From assembly GCA_051984395.1 (NCBI GenBank), contig JBPYEZ010000123.1:7014-71013 (forward strand): DNA of 64,000 nt, read 5' to 3'. The notes beneath the pieces were generated by a model, which saw nothing but the letters and a program-made list of their open reading frames with translations, was not told the origin of the DNA and made no database searches. Positions 1 through 8,080 of the stretch are shown here, one piece after another. Each line of letters begins with the position of its first letter. Within the stretch, counting starts at the first letter, position 1. Made by a program: the position numbers and the translations under genes. Source of the DNA: AC-9 sp051984395 (lineage in GTDB: Bacteria > Actinomycetota > Acidimicrobiia > Acidimicrobiales > AC-9).

Positions 1-1
1 C

Positions 2-7
2 TAAAGT
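2..7 (+). promoter_or_regulatory. Probable -10 box of a leaderless promoter
   Basis: The hexamer TAAAGT fits the actinobacterial -10 pattern TANNNT. It lies six bases before the ATG at 14, so the first transcribed base could be the A of the start codon. No ribosome-binding site lies between them. The -35 region is outside the window. Inferred from sequence only. Confidence 0.4.
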
Positions 8-13
8 GTTCAC

Positions 14-436
14 ATGGCGCTGAGGCCGGTGACACCACCGACGGAACCGGACGCGGCGTCGGACGCGGCAGAGGTCTCGGGCCCGGCGGGACCTGGCGAG
101 GCGGTCCTCGCCAACGGGTGCGAGCTGCTCAGGGCCCTCGGGACCCCTCACCGTCTGGCGATCGTCCTGCAGCTGGCCGAGCGCCCTCGCTGCGTCCACG
201 AGCTGGTCGACGACCTCGGTATCTCGCCGTCCCTGGCCTCCCAGCACCTGCGGGTGCTCCGCACGACCGGGCTGGTGACCGCCGCCCGCCGGGGCAAGGA
301 GACGGTGTACACCCTGGCCGACGAGCACGTCGCCCACATCGCTCAGGACGCCATCACCCACGGCACCGAGGCCGGCCACCGGAGCTCGGCTCCGCCGGAC
401 CCGACAACGGAGACAACGGAGGTTCATCAACCATGA
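14..436 (+). CDS. ArsR/SmtB-family metal-sensing repressor, probable zinc sensor
   Basis: A 140-residue winged-helix repressor. The HTH recognition region (SPSLASQHLRVLR) and the beta wing (ARRGKETVYTLAD) are clear. Straight after the wing comes D103-x-H105, ten residues, H116, two residues, E119. This is exactly the alpha-5 DxHx10HxxE site used by SmtB and CzrA to bind Zn(II) or Co(II), at almost SmtB numbering. By family knowledge metal binding releases the operator. The first 28 residues are a low-complexity Ala/Pro/Glu leader. The stop overlaps the next ATG (ATGA), so translation of the His-rich protein is probably coupled. Zinc is the best guess for the metal; cobalt or nickel are possible. 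Confidence 0.88.
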   Translation: MALRPVTPPTEPDAASDAAEVSGPAGPGEAVLANGCELLRALGTPHRLAIVLQLAERPRCVHELVDDLGISPSLASQHLRVLRTTGLVTAARRGKETVYTLADEHVAHIAQDAITHGTEAGHRSSAPPDPTTETTEVHQP

Positions 437-732
437 CCCCTGCCAGCCATCAGACCCATGCCGGGCACGACCACGCCCACGGCGCGAGCTGCGGGCACGT
501 CGCCGTGGTCCATGACGACCACACGGACTACCTCCACGACGGCCATACCCACCGCGACCACGGCGACCACTGGGACGAGTGCGTGCTCGCCGTCCACGTG
601 GCCCACGACAACCACGACCACACCCACGGCGAGGGCTGCGGCCACGCCTCGGTCACCCACGGCGACCACACCGACTACCTCCACGACGAGCACCGTCACG
701 CCGCCCACGACGGCCACTGGGACGAGCACTGA
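433..732 (+). CDS. Histidine-rich, probable metal-binding protein
   Basis: A 99-residue protein with 27 His, 3 Cys (C20, C50, C69) and many Asp. It has no signal peptide or membrane segment, so it is probably cytosolic. It consists of two copies of one unit (residues 12-50 and 61-99) sharing the cores HGxxCGH, DHTDYLHD and GHWDE. The start is the ATG overlapping the stop of the metal sensor. A longer in-frame extension from 118 runs antiparallel to sense through the repressor gene and is ignored. Composition and operon suggest a zinc buffer, store or chaperone controlled by the upstream repressor. No family name is claimed. Confidence 0.8.
   Translation: MTPASHQTHAGHDHAHGASCGHVAVVHDDHTDYLHDGHTHRDHGDHWDECVLAVHVAHDNHDHTHGEGCGHASVTHGDHTDYLHDEHRHAAHDGHWDEH
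466..729 (+). repeat. Intragenic duplication in the His-rich gene
   Basis: Residues 12-50 and 61-99 of the His-rich protein align without gaps at a 49-residue period. CGH, DHTDYLHD and HWDE fall at the same phase in both copies, while the intervening residues have diverged. Confidence 0.8.
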
Positions 733-784
733 GCGGCTGGCTTCCACCATCATCAGCCGACTCGGGGACACGCTGGGCGAGCGG

Positions 785-804
785 CGACAGGAGCGCTCCC
801 GTCG
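785..804 (+). terminator. Near-perfect hairpin after the metal operon
   Basis: The arms CGAC-A-GGAGC and GCTCC-C-GTCG form a 20-base inverted repeat with one A/C mismatch. It starts about 50 bases after the His-rich stop and before the next gene. No T-run follows. It could be a GC-type terminator or an operator; only the symmetry is certain. Confidence 0.35.
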
Positions 805-823
805 GCTCTAAGGTGGCACCCTG

Positions 824-2035
824 ATGCGACTCGTGTGGGGTCAGGCTGGTCCCCCCGAGGTGAGCGCCCGACGAGTGGCGATCACCGGGCTGGGGATCGT
901 CTCCTGTTGCGGAATCGGCAAGGACGCATTCTGGGATGGCTTGTGCGGCCCCGCGCCGGTGGGCGAGCGCCGGGTCGTCGGCTTCGACCCATCCGAGTGG
1001 TTCAGCGCCAAGGAGGTTCGCCGGGTCGACCGGTTCGGCCAGCTGACGGTGGCGGCTGCGGCCATGGCTCTCGACGACGCCGGCCCCGTCGATGTCGACC
1101 CCGACCGGGCGGGGGTCATCATGGGTACCGGGGCGGGAGGCATCGAGACGCTCGAGACGCAGTTCGTCGTCGAGCGGGACCGGGGATCGGATCGCGTCTC
1201 TCCCTTCCTGGTGCCCATGATGATGCTCAACGCCGGGTCGGCGCTGGTGTCGATGCGCACCGGATGGCAGGGCCCGTGCGAGACGGTCTCTACCGCTTGT
1301 GCCACCGGGACCCACGCCGTCGCCAATGCCGCGCGCCTGGTGGCCAGCGGTCGCTGCGAGGTGATGCTGGCCGGAGGGGCCGAGGGGGCCATGATCGAGC
1401 CCGCCCTCGCCGCCTTGACGAACACGACGGCCCTCTCCCAGACGGGTATCTCCCGGCCCTTCGACGCTCGGCGGGACGGGTTCCTCATGGCCGAGGGCTC
1501 CGCCGCCGTCGTCCTCGAGGACTTCGAGCGGGCCTCGAGCCGAGGCGCGCGCATCTACGGTGAGGTGGCGGGGGCGGCGAGCAACGCCGACGCCCACCAC
1601 ATCACGATGCCTGCCCCCGGCGGCACCGGGGCGGCCGCCTGCATGGAGCTGGCCCTGGCCGACGCCGGCCTGGCCGCGGACGAAATCGGCCATATCAACG
1701 CCCACGGCACCTCGACCCCGCTGAACGACGCCGCCGAGGCCGAGGCGATTGCCAAGGTCTTCGGCTCTCCGGGCCCGCCCCTGACGTCGATCAAGGGGAT
1801 CACCGGTCACGCCATGGGAGCGGCCGGGGCCATCGAGGCCGTCTCGGTCGCATTGACGATCGAGCGGGGCCTCATCCCCCCGACCGCCGGGTACGAGGAA
1901 GCCGATCCCCACATCCAGCTCGACGTCGTCGCCGGTGCGCCACGTCGCTGGGCGCCAGGCCCGGTGCTGTCGAACTCGTTCGGCTTCGGTGGCCACAACG
2001 GCTGCCTCGTCGTCGTCCCCGTGGCGAGCGGCTAG
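824..2035 (+). CDS. fabF: Beta-ketoacyl-ACP synthase II-type condensing enzyme
   Basis: A 403-residue thiolase-fold ketosynthase, the usual FabF length. It condenses malonyl-ACP with an acyl-ACP or acyl-enzyme in fatty-acid or polyketide chain extension. The catalytic triad is complete: Cys159 in STACATG, His294 in HGTSTP and His329 in GHAMGAAG. A Gly-rich C-terminal FGFGGHN is also present. The start at 824 has AAGGTGG about eight bases upstream. A GTG at 860, giving a protein starting SARRVAITG, is an alternative with a poorer ribosome site. It stands alone, with no acyl carrier protein or other fab gene nearby, so its pathway is not settled. Confidence 0.85.
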   Translation: MRLVWGQAGPPEVSARRVAITGLGIVSCCGIGKDAFWDGLCGPAPVGERRVVGFDPSEWFSAKEVRRVDRFGQLTVAAAAMALDDAGPVDVDPDRAGVIMGTGAGGIETLETQFVVERDRGSDRVSPFLVPMMMLNAGSALVSMRTGWQGPCETVSTACATGTHAVANAARLVASGRCEVMLAGGAEGAMIEPALAALTNTTALSQTGISRPFDARRDGFLMAEGSAAVVLEDFERASSRGARIYGEVAGAASNADAHHITMPAPGGTGAAACMELALADAGLAADEIGHINAHGTSTPLNDAAEAEAIAKVFGSPGPPLTSIKGITGHAMGAAGAIEAVSVALTIERGLIPPTAGYEEADPHIQLDVVAGAPRRWAPGPVLSNSFGFGGHNGCLVVVPVASG

Positions 2036-2175
2036 CCGGGCCGTGCCGGACGCTGGGCACTGGTTGGTCGACGCCCGCGCTCGGCGCGTTCTGCCTGGTG
2101 CCCGCCTAGCTATCATCGTGCGCTGCGGTCGTCGGGACCTCCACGAGACCCGTGAGAGCATCCACGAGAGGAGCC

Positions 2176-2988
2176 ATGGACAGGGCGTTTGACACTCCCT
2201 ACGAGGCCTTCACCCGCGATCACGCCTACCAGCTGGGCATCGATCACCTGGTCAGGTTCGCGGGCATCCAGCCCTCCCAGGTGGTGATGGATCTCGGCGG
2301 AGGTACCGGTGCCATGTCCCTCGCCGTGCTCGAACGATGCGACCCGGCCGAGCTCGTCGTGGTCGAGCCGGACGAGGCGGGCCTCGCCGCCGCCAGAGCG
2401 GCACTCGGCACGCGAGCCCGCTACGTGTCGGCGACGGCCGAGTGCCTGCACGAGCACGTGGCGCCCGCCTCGGTCGATCACGTGATCGTGGCCAACGCCA
2501 TCCACCTGTTCGACGATCTCCCCCGGGCGACCAGCAACGTCTTCTCGATCCTGCGACCGAAGGGAACGATGTCGATCAGCACCGCCTTCCATCGCGACGC
2601 CAGCGGCGAGGACGAGCATCGGCTGGCGAAGGCGACGCTGCTGCGGGCCCTACGCCAGCTGAGATCCACCCCCAAACGGGAGTCCACGGATGAGCGGTCC
2701 TACAAGGAGCGGGGGGAGCTCTCGCAGGAGAGCCTCGTCGAGGCCTTGTGCCAGGCGGGTTTCGATGACGTGGTGACCGAGTCGGTCCCCATCCCCATCA
2801 CACCCGACTTTCTCGCCGCCTTCCTCCAGACCGACATCTTCGCCCTTGCCGTGCTCCCCGACTACGACCCGGCGGTGTCGTGCCCGGTGCTGGGCCAGGC
2901 GGTCATGGATGCGGCCGCCAACGACAAGACGGGCGGCGTGTACATGCGCAACTGGTTGTTCGCCAAGGCGACGAAGCCGGGAGACTGA
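2176..2988 (+). CDS. Class I SAM-dependent methyltransferase
   Basis: About 270 residues. SAM-binding motif I is VMDLGGGTGA near residue 37, followed by an acidic strand end (VVVEPDE). The later VDHVIVANAIHLFDD corresponds to post-motif strands of ubiquinone/menaquinone-type C-methyltransferases. The substrate cannot be read from the sequence. ATG 2176 follows GAGAGGAG, but the spacing is only two bases. GTG 2152 in the same frame would add eight residues. It is preceded by about 140 bases without a gene and is probably a single-gene unit. Confidence 0.75.
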   Translation: MDRAFDTPYEAFTRDHAYQLGIDHLVRFAGIQPSQVVMDLGGGTGAMSLAVLERCDPAELVVVEPDEAGLAAARAALGTRARYVSATAECLHEHVAPASVDHVIVANAIHLFDDLPRATSNVFSILRPKGTMSISTAFHRDASGEDEHRLAKATLLRALRQLRSTPKRESTDERSYKERGELSQESLVEALCQAGFDDVVTESVPIPITPDFLAAFLQTDIFALAVLPDYDPAVSCPVLGQAVMDAAANDKTGGVYMRNWLFAKATKPGD

Positions 2989-3011
2989 CTGCCAGCGGCG
3001 CCCAACGGGCG

Positions 3012-3575
3012 CTACTGCCGGTAGGGATCCCGGTACGTGTCCCGATAGGGGTCCCGGTACGGGTCCTGGTATGGGTCCCGGTAGGGCCGTGCCGGGGGCG
3101 GCTGGCCGGGCGCGGACTGTCGCTGGTTCAACACGCTCTGCCCGAAGCCCGAGATGAGGGCGATGACGGTGATACCCACGGCGAGGTTGATGGCGGCCAC
3201 GGTGACCTGGGACTCGAGGCTGGCCGACGCCGTGAAGGGCAGGAGGACGGCCAGCGCCGTCACGATGCCCATGATGGCGGTGAACAGCAGCTCCGGACGC
3301 GGTGCGCTGAGCAGGAGCAGGTACATGAGGGCGGTGGCCACCAGCGTGACCGCCGCCGCCCCGACGGCGTACCACCCCGTGTTCACGTCGAGGAGAGCGC
3401 CGCCTCCGGTGTTGATGAGCACGTGGACGTTGAGCACATGGGCGACGACGAGACCCACCACGACGATGCCGGCGGCCACGAACGCGGCCGCGAAACCGCC
3501 GGCCCAGAGCCTGACGGCGTCGACACGAGGCCCCTGCCCGGAGCCTCCCCCATACGGATCGCCACGTCGACTCAT
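3012..3575 (-). CDS. Small four-helix membrane protein with Tyr/Arg/Asp-Pro repeat tail
   Basis: A 187-residue protein of unknown function. A short polar N-terminus is followed by four hydrophobic stretches (about residues 23-48, 66-90, 96-115 and 120-145). It ends in a soluble tail of four-residue units of the type P-Y-R-D, partly varied to P-Y-Q-D and T-Y-R-D. The architecture resembles small actinobacterial DUF6069-like proteins, but that assignment is tentative. The charged tail is probably cytoplasmic and could mediate protein contacts. Confidence 0.6.
   Translation of the reverse strand: MSRRGDPYGGGSGQGPRVDAVRLWAGGFAAAFVAAGIVVVGLVVAHVLNVHVLINTGGGALLDVNTGWYAVGAAAVTLVATALMYLLLLSAPRPELLFTAIMGIVTALAVLLPFTASASLESQVTVAAINLAVGITVIALISGFGQSVLNQRQSAPGQPPPARPYRDPYQDPYRDPYRDTYRDPYRQ
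3017..3088 (-). repeat. Six 12-bp tandem units encoding the PYRD tail
   Basis: Six consecutive 12-base units close to CCCGGTACGGGT lie at the 3' end of the membrane-protein gene and keep its frame. Each encodes one four-residue repeat. Such repeats are prone to copy-number change by slippage. Confidence 0.75.
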
Positions 3576-3634
3576 GCGCTACCCCTCATGGCCGGGCCAA
3601 TGCTACCCCCCTCGATGGGACCGGTCGTCACGGC

Positions 3635-4099
3635 CTACTCGGATCCGGTGCCCGAGCTCGGAAAGTGGTCGTCCTCGAAGCGGTGACTGTAGGTGCGTCC
3701 GTCCAACCAGCGGAGGAACGGCGCATGAGGCAGCTCGAGGACGAACAGCAGGAGGGCGGCGGTGATCACGCCGAGGACCAGGTGCCCGTAACCCACGACG
3801 ATCCCGATGCCGGCTGCGCCGAAGATGGCTGCCGCGCTGGTGAGACCTCTCACCAGCCCACCCTCGCCGTGGAAGACGACGCCTCCACCGATGAAGCCGA
3901 TGCCGGTCACCACGCCGGCCACGGTCTGGGGGGACGAGCGTCCGGCCACCGCCGTGATCGCCGTCGCCGCCGCGCCCACCAACGCGAACGTCCGGTCCCC
4001 CGCCGGGGACCCGCGGATCTGGCGCTCGAACCCGAAGGCATAGGCCAGGGCGAAGCCCACGAGTATGCGCCCGAGCAGCCCGAAATCGCCGTGGATCAC
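3635..4099 (-). CDS. MgtC/SapB-family membrane protein
   Basis: A 154-residue protein with the MgtC-family N-terminal features: FGFERQIRGSPAGDRT, then GIGFIGGGVV, then LTSAAAIFGAAGIGIVVGYG. Four to five hydrophobic helices fill the protein. It lacks the cytoplasmic C-terminal domain of the Salmonella MgtC type and so resembles the minimal membrane form. Family members are linked to survival in low magnesium or inside hosts, but the molecular activity is unsettled. The start is GTG. It stands alone on the minus strand. Confidence 0.75.
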   Translation of the reverse strand: MIHGDFGLLGRILVGFALAYAFGFERQIRGSPAGDRTFALVGAAATAITAVAGRSSPQTVAGVVTGIGFIGGGVVFHGEGGLVRGLTSAAAIFGAAGIGIVVGYGHLVLGVITAALLLFVLELPHAPFLRWLDGRTYSHRFEDDHFPSSGTGSE

Positions 4100-4330
4100 C
4101 GGGTCAAGTATCCCAGCGGCGTACGGCCCATCGGCGGACGATCCCTCCGCGCAGCACGACCCGGCCGAGCCCTCCTCGACCAGGTCGTCATGTATGCTGC
4201 CGGGAACGCCGAACCACCAGCAGAGGCCGCACGACCGGGGGGAGCCAGGTGGACGAGGTCCAAACAGACCAGCCCCTCGAGGCTGCAGGCGGAGTCAGAC
4301 GGGGCGGAGTGAGACGGCGGAGACCGCCAG
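4100..4330. other. Intergenic region before the first LCP gene
   Basis: About 230 bases without an assigned gene, between the MgtC-like gene (minus strand) and the LCP gene (plus strand). It must hold both promoters. TATGCT at 4193 is a possible plus-strand -10 box, weak evidence. A purine-rich GGGGGGAG near 4237-4244 precedes a short reading frame described separately. Confidence 0.5.
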
Positions 4331-4347
4331 TTGCAGACGCTCAATGA
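4249..4347 (+). other. Possible 32-codon upstream reading frame overlapping the LCP start
   Basis: GTG at 4249 follows a strong GGGGGGAG ribosome site at about five bases. The frame runs 32 codons, is rich in Arg after residue 16, and stops at TGA 4345, inside the LCP gene and in another frame. It may be a leader peptide that couples translation to the LCP gene, or the real LCP N-terminus separated by a frameshift. Chance is also possible. Confidence 0.25.
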
Positions 4348-5935
4348 CACCGACACGGGGTCTTCGCGTGCCCGGCGCCGACGGACGCGTGAGTCGACCC
4401 GTCGTCAGCGCCGTTTCAAGCGGACGATCATCATCGTCGCCACGGCGGCGTTCGTGCTTCTGGGATCGATCTTCGGCTACCTCTGGTTCCTGAACAGCGA
4501 GATCCACCGCGTGAAGGTGAGGGGCCTGGGGAGCTCGCCAACGGCCGGGGCCATCAAGAACACCGAGAACATCCTCCTCGTCGGCTCGACGGACCGCTGC
4601 GCGCTCAAGCAGCAGAACACGGCCTTCGGGCTCTGCTCCCAGGGAGTGACCGGGATCAACAGCGACGTCGTGATGATCCTCCACCTCGACCCCAACGCGC
4701 ACCGACTGTCCATCCTGTCCATCCCCCGTGACACGTTCGTGCCGAACGCGCGGAGCACGGGGGCCAACAAGATCGACGCCGCCCTGTACCAGGGACCGAG
4801 CCAGCTCGTGAGCGCGATCCAGACCGACTTCGGCATCCCCATCAACCACTACGTGGAGCTCAACTTCGACACCTTCGCCGGCGTCGTGGATGCACTTGGC
4901 GGTATCCGGATGTACTTCCCGATGCCGCTGTACGACAGCCTGGCCAGCCTCAACGTCCCGACGGCGGGTTGTCAGACCCTCAACGGCTTCCAGGCCCTCG
5001 CCGGTGTGAGGGCTCGTCATCTGCAGTACAAGCCGCCCGGGGTCACCAGCACCGATCCCCGCAGCTGGCCCCAGGACCCCGAGAGCGACCTGAGCCGGAT
5101 CCGGCGGGACCACGAGTTCATCCGGGTGCTCGCCAGCGCCGTCTCCAAGCGAGGCCTCGGCAACCCGTTCACCGACCGGGCGCTCGTCGCCTCGATCGCC
5201 CCCAACCTCCAGGTCGACACGAGCATGTCGGTGGGAGACATGGTGAGCCTCGTGCTGAAGTACCACACCATCGACCCGATGAGCGCGCCACAGCTCACGC
5301 TCCCGGTCACCGTGAACAACAGCCTTTCCTACGACTACCAGGGCACCGACTACGGCAACGTCGAGTTCCCCAACCAGCCAGCCGATCAGCAGGTCATCGA
5401 CCAGTTCCTGGGCGAGAAGCCGTTCACCGACGCCATGACGGGGAAGGCGCTGCCGCTGCCGTCATCGGTCAACGTGGCAGTCCTCTCCGGCACCGGGGAG
5501 CCCAGTCAGGCGGCGACGGCCGCGGCCGAGCTCCAGGTGCTCGGCTTCCACACCTCGACCACCGGCACCGGCACCTACCAGGGCCCGCTCTCGGAGACGG
5601 TCGTGACCTACTCGTCCCCCTCCAGCGAGGCGGCGGCGCAGACGGTCGCCCACAACCTGTCCGGCGCCGTGGTGCTGGCCCAGGGGCCGACCCCACCGGG
5701 CACCGACGTCAGCGTGACCACGGGATCGGACTTCACCGTGAACCAACCGCCGGCGCCGAGCCCACCACCCGCCGCCGGGCCCTCCGCGAGCGCCTCCCCT
5801 TCGACGACCACGACCAGCACGCCGGCAGGCACGTCAACGACGAGCAACCAGCTGGGCGCCCCCACACCGGCGACCACGCCCCTGGCGCCGTTCGACCCCC
5901 GCTCGTGCACGCCCTCCGGTGGACCGGGACCCTAG
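4331..5935 (+). CDS. LytR-CpsA-Psr (LCP) family wall-polymer ligase
   Basis: 534 residues. An Arg-rich cytosolic N-terminus (18-36) and one membrane anchor (about 37-55) are followed by the extracytoplasmic LCP domain. Its hallmarks are visible: NILLVGSTDR, SDVVMILHLD, LSIPRDTFV, NKIDAALYQG, DALGGI and DLSRIRRDHEFIR. These carry the Arg and Asp residues that bind the polyprenyl pyrophosphate and metal. A LytR_C-type domain follows (about 380-470), then a Pro/Ser/Thr-rich tail. Family members transfer lipid-linked glycopolymers to peptidoglycan. The listed start is TTG with a weak ribosome site, so the N-terminus is uncertain. A paralogue sits at 47142-48596. Confidence 0.88.
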   Translation: MQTLNDTDTGSSRARRRRTRESTRRQRRFKRTIIIVATAAFVLLGSIFGYLWFLNSEIHRVKVRGLGSSPTAGAIKNTENILLVGSTDRCALKQQNTAFGLCSQGVTGINSDVVMILHLDPNAHRLSILSIPRDTFVPNARSTGANKIDAALYQGPSQLVSAIQTDFGIPINHYVELNFDTFAGVVDALGGIRMYFPMPLYDSLASLNVPTAGCQTLNGFQALAGVRARHLQYKPPGVTSTDPRSWPQDPESDLSRIRRDHEFIRVLASAVSKRGLGNPFTDRALVASIAPNLQVDTSMSVGDMVSLVLKYHTIDPMSAPQLTLPVTVNNSLSYDYQGTDYGNVEFPNQPADQQVIDQFLGEKPFTDAMTGKALPLPSSVNVAVLSGTGEPSQAATAAAELQVLGFHTSTTGTGTYQGPLSETVVTYSSPSSEAAAQTVAHNLSGAVVLAQGPTPPGTDVSVTTGSDFTVNQPPAPSPPPAAGPSASASPSTTTTSTPAGTSTTSNQLGAPTPATTPLAPFDPRSCTPSGGPGP

Positions 5936-5968
5936 GTCCGTTCGCCGCGGGCGCGCAGGGTCCAGGCC

Positions 5969-6772
5969 GTGACCAGCTATCCTCTCGCCCCGATGGCAAT
6001 GGGAACGGCGATGGACGGATGCCGGCTGGAGCATTGCGGGGCGAAGGACGTCGTCCTCGCCGCCAGCCAGGTGGAGGGATGGCTCACTGACGAGCAGGCG
6101 CATCAGCTGTGGCACTCGGCGTCGCCACTCGAGCCGAAACAGCGAATCGTGGAGATCGGCAGCTTTCGGGGCCGATCCACCATTGCGCTGGCGTTGGCGG
6201 CGGCCGAGGGGGTCGAGATCCTGGCCATCGACCCCCACAGCGGGGTGGACCGGGCGCCGCAGGAGAGCACCCTCAACCTGGAGGTCGGCGCTGAGGACGC
6301 CCAGGTCTTCGCCAGCAACCTGCGTCGCTTCGGGGTGACCGACAGGGTCAACCACATCCAGAAGGAGTCGTTGCACGCGCTCGACGACGTGCCCCGGCCC
6401 ATCGACGTGCTCTTCATCGACGGTGCCCACGGGTTCAGAGCTGCCCGGCAGGACATCATCTTCTACGGCGATCTCGTGCCCGACGGGGGCACCATGCTCA
6501 TCCACGACTCGTTCTCGTCCCTCGGAGTCACCCTCGCCCTGATGGCGACTCTCTTCGGCAGCGGGCGGTTCCGCTACGCCGGTCGCACCGGCTCTCTCGC
6601 GGTCTACCTCCGGGCCGATCTGGCTCCCGCCGATCGGCTCCGCAACTGCGGGCTCCAGATCGCCCAGCTCCGCTGGTTCGTTCGAAACGTCGTGATCAAG
6701 GGGCTCGTCCTGCTGCGCCAGAAGCGTCTCGTCAGAGCGCTGGGCCACACCACGGGCCCCTGGCCCTTCTGA
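5969..6772 (+). CDS. Class I SAM methyltransferase, Methyltransf_24 type
   Basis: 267 residues. Motif I is IVEIGSFRGRST (about 50-60), followed by ILAIDPHSG, then IDVLFIDGAHGFRAARQDI and GGTMLIHDSF. This is the pattern of Methyltransf_24 proteins, which often act on sugars or O-linked groups in polysaccharide and glycopeptidolipid clusters. The GTG at 5969 is listed; ATGs at 5993, 5999 and 6011 are in frame and equally plausible. It follows the LCP gene by 33 bases on the same strand, so a role in modifying a surface polymer is a reasonable guess. Confidence 0.7.
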   Translation: MTSYPLAPMAMGTAMDGCRLEHCGAKDVVLAASQVEGWLTDEQAHQLWHSASPLEPKQRIVEIGSFRGRSTIALALAAAEGVEILAIDPHSGVDRAPQESTLNLEVGAEDAQVFASNLRRFGVTDRVNHIQKESLHALDDVPRPIDVLFIDGAHGFRAARQDIIFYGDLVPDGGTMLIHDSFSSLGVTLALMATLFGSGRFRYAGRTGSLAVYLRADLAPADRLRNCGLQIAQLRWFVRNVVIKGLVLLRQKRLVRALGHTTGPWPF

Positions 6773-6891
6773 GCGCCGGCTCGACTCCGGCCGACCCGGT
6801 CCCGGGCCAGGCGCGGTTTCTGTGCACCTGAGGGGGGGTAGACGCATGGACGCTGATCCCGCGAAGGATCATGACAGCAAGGAGGATGACT

Positions 6892-8049
6892 ATGGGTCCT
6901 CCCAAGCGAACACGCTGGGGGCTCTTCGCACCCGTCGCCGTGTTGGCCCTCGTGGCCGCGGCGTGCGGATCGAGCTCCACCACTGGCTCGGGGGCGAGCG
7001 GGGGTGGAGCGGTGAGGATCGGGTACTTCGGTGCTCTCACCGGGAACAACTCACCGCAGCTCGGCATCAACATCAACAACGGCGTCAAGCTCGCCGTCCA
7101 GCAGTACAACGCCAAGGGTCAGGGGCCGAAGGTGATCCTGGCCGAGTACGACAGCCAGGGTGATCCCGCCCAGGCGCCCCAGCTCGCCCAGAAGGTGATC
7201 AGCGACCACACCGTCGGCGTGGTCGGACCAGCGTTCTCCGGCGAGTCGAAGGTGGCCGACCCGATCTTCCAGCAGGGCCAGGTCGTCAACGTGACACCGT
7301 CGGCGACCAACCCCACCCTGGCGACTCACGGGTGGACGTACTGGCACCGGGCGGTCGGCAACGACAACTCACAGGGCCCGGCGGCCGCCACCTACATCGC
7401 CAACAAGCTGAACGACAAGAGAGTCGCCGTCATCGACGACAACAGTGAGTACGGCAAGGGGATCGCTGACATCGTGGCCTCGTCGCTGCCCAAGAGCGGC
7501 GGAACCGTGCCCGTTCGGGACCACATCGACCCCAAGGCGACCGACTACTCGGCGACGATCAACGCCATCAACGTGGGCAACGTCAACGCCGTCTTCTACG
7601 GCGGCTACTACCAGCAGGCCGGGCCGTTGGTGAAGCAGCTGCGCGACGCCGGCAACAAGGCGACGTTCGTCTCCGATGACGGCACCAACGATCCTGGCTT
7701 CGTGGCCGCCGGCGGTCCCGCCGCCGCCAACTCGTACGTGACCTGTCCGTGCGTTCCGACGCCGTCGACGCCAGCCGGACAGGCCTTCGCCAGCGCGTAC
7801 CAGGGCGCCAACAACGCCGCGCCGGGCACGTACTCGGCCCAGGGCTACGACGCCGCCAACCTCATACTGGCCGCCATCAAAGCCGGGAACACCACGGGCA
7901 AGGCCATCAACTCCTACCTGGCCACCCACTCCTACGACGGAGTCACGGGGACGCTGAAGTTCAACCCGCAGGGCGAGATCAGCGCACCGCAGATCGAGGC
8001 GTACGAGGTGCAGAACGGGGCCCTCACTCCCGTCGGAGTGATCTCCTAG
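6892..8049 (+). CDS. Branched-chain amino-acid-type ABC transporter binding lipoprotein
   Basis: 385 residues. A signal sequence ends in VAAAC with lipid-modified Cys25, followed by a Gly/Ser linker. The mature part is a LivJ/LivK-type type I periplasmic-binding fold: VRIGYFGALTGNNS at the start, then VVGPAFSGESKVADP and YGKGIADIVASS. It captures substrate for the LivHMGF-type complex encoded downstream. Ligand specificity (Leu/Ile/Val, amides, aromatic acids or urea) cannot be read. ATG 6892 has AAGGAGG at 6879-6885; upstream ATGs at 6871 and 6886 fit that site less well. Confidence 0.88.
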   Translation: MGPPKRTRWGLFAPVAVLALVAAACGSSSTTGSGASGGGAVRIGYFGALTGNNSPQLGININNGVKLAVQQYNAKGQGPKVILAEYDSQGDPAQAPQLAQKVISDHTVGVVGPAFSGESKVADPIFQQGQVVNVTPSATNPTLATHGWTYWHRAVGNDNSQGPAAATYIANKLNDKRVAVIDDNSEYGKGIADIVASSLPKSGGTVPVRDHIDPKATDYSATINAINVGNVNAVFYGGYYQQAGPLVKQLRDAGNKATFVSDDGTNDPGFVAAGGPAAANSYVTCPCVPTPSTPAGQAFASAYQGANNAAPGTYSAQGYDAANLILAAIKAGNTTGKAINSYLATHSYDGVTGTLKFNPQGEISAPQIEAYEVQNGALTPVGVIS

Positions 8050-8080
8050 CTGCCTCCCTCGGCGGTGTCCATGCACACGA

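Noticed and set aside
653..2161. 502-codon minus-strand frame over the ketoacyl synthase
   Set aside because: Product is Arg/Gly/Asp/His-rich without domains, while the plus strand encodes an intact ketosynthase with its triad.
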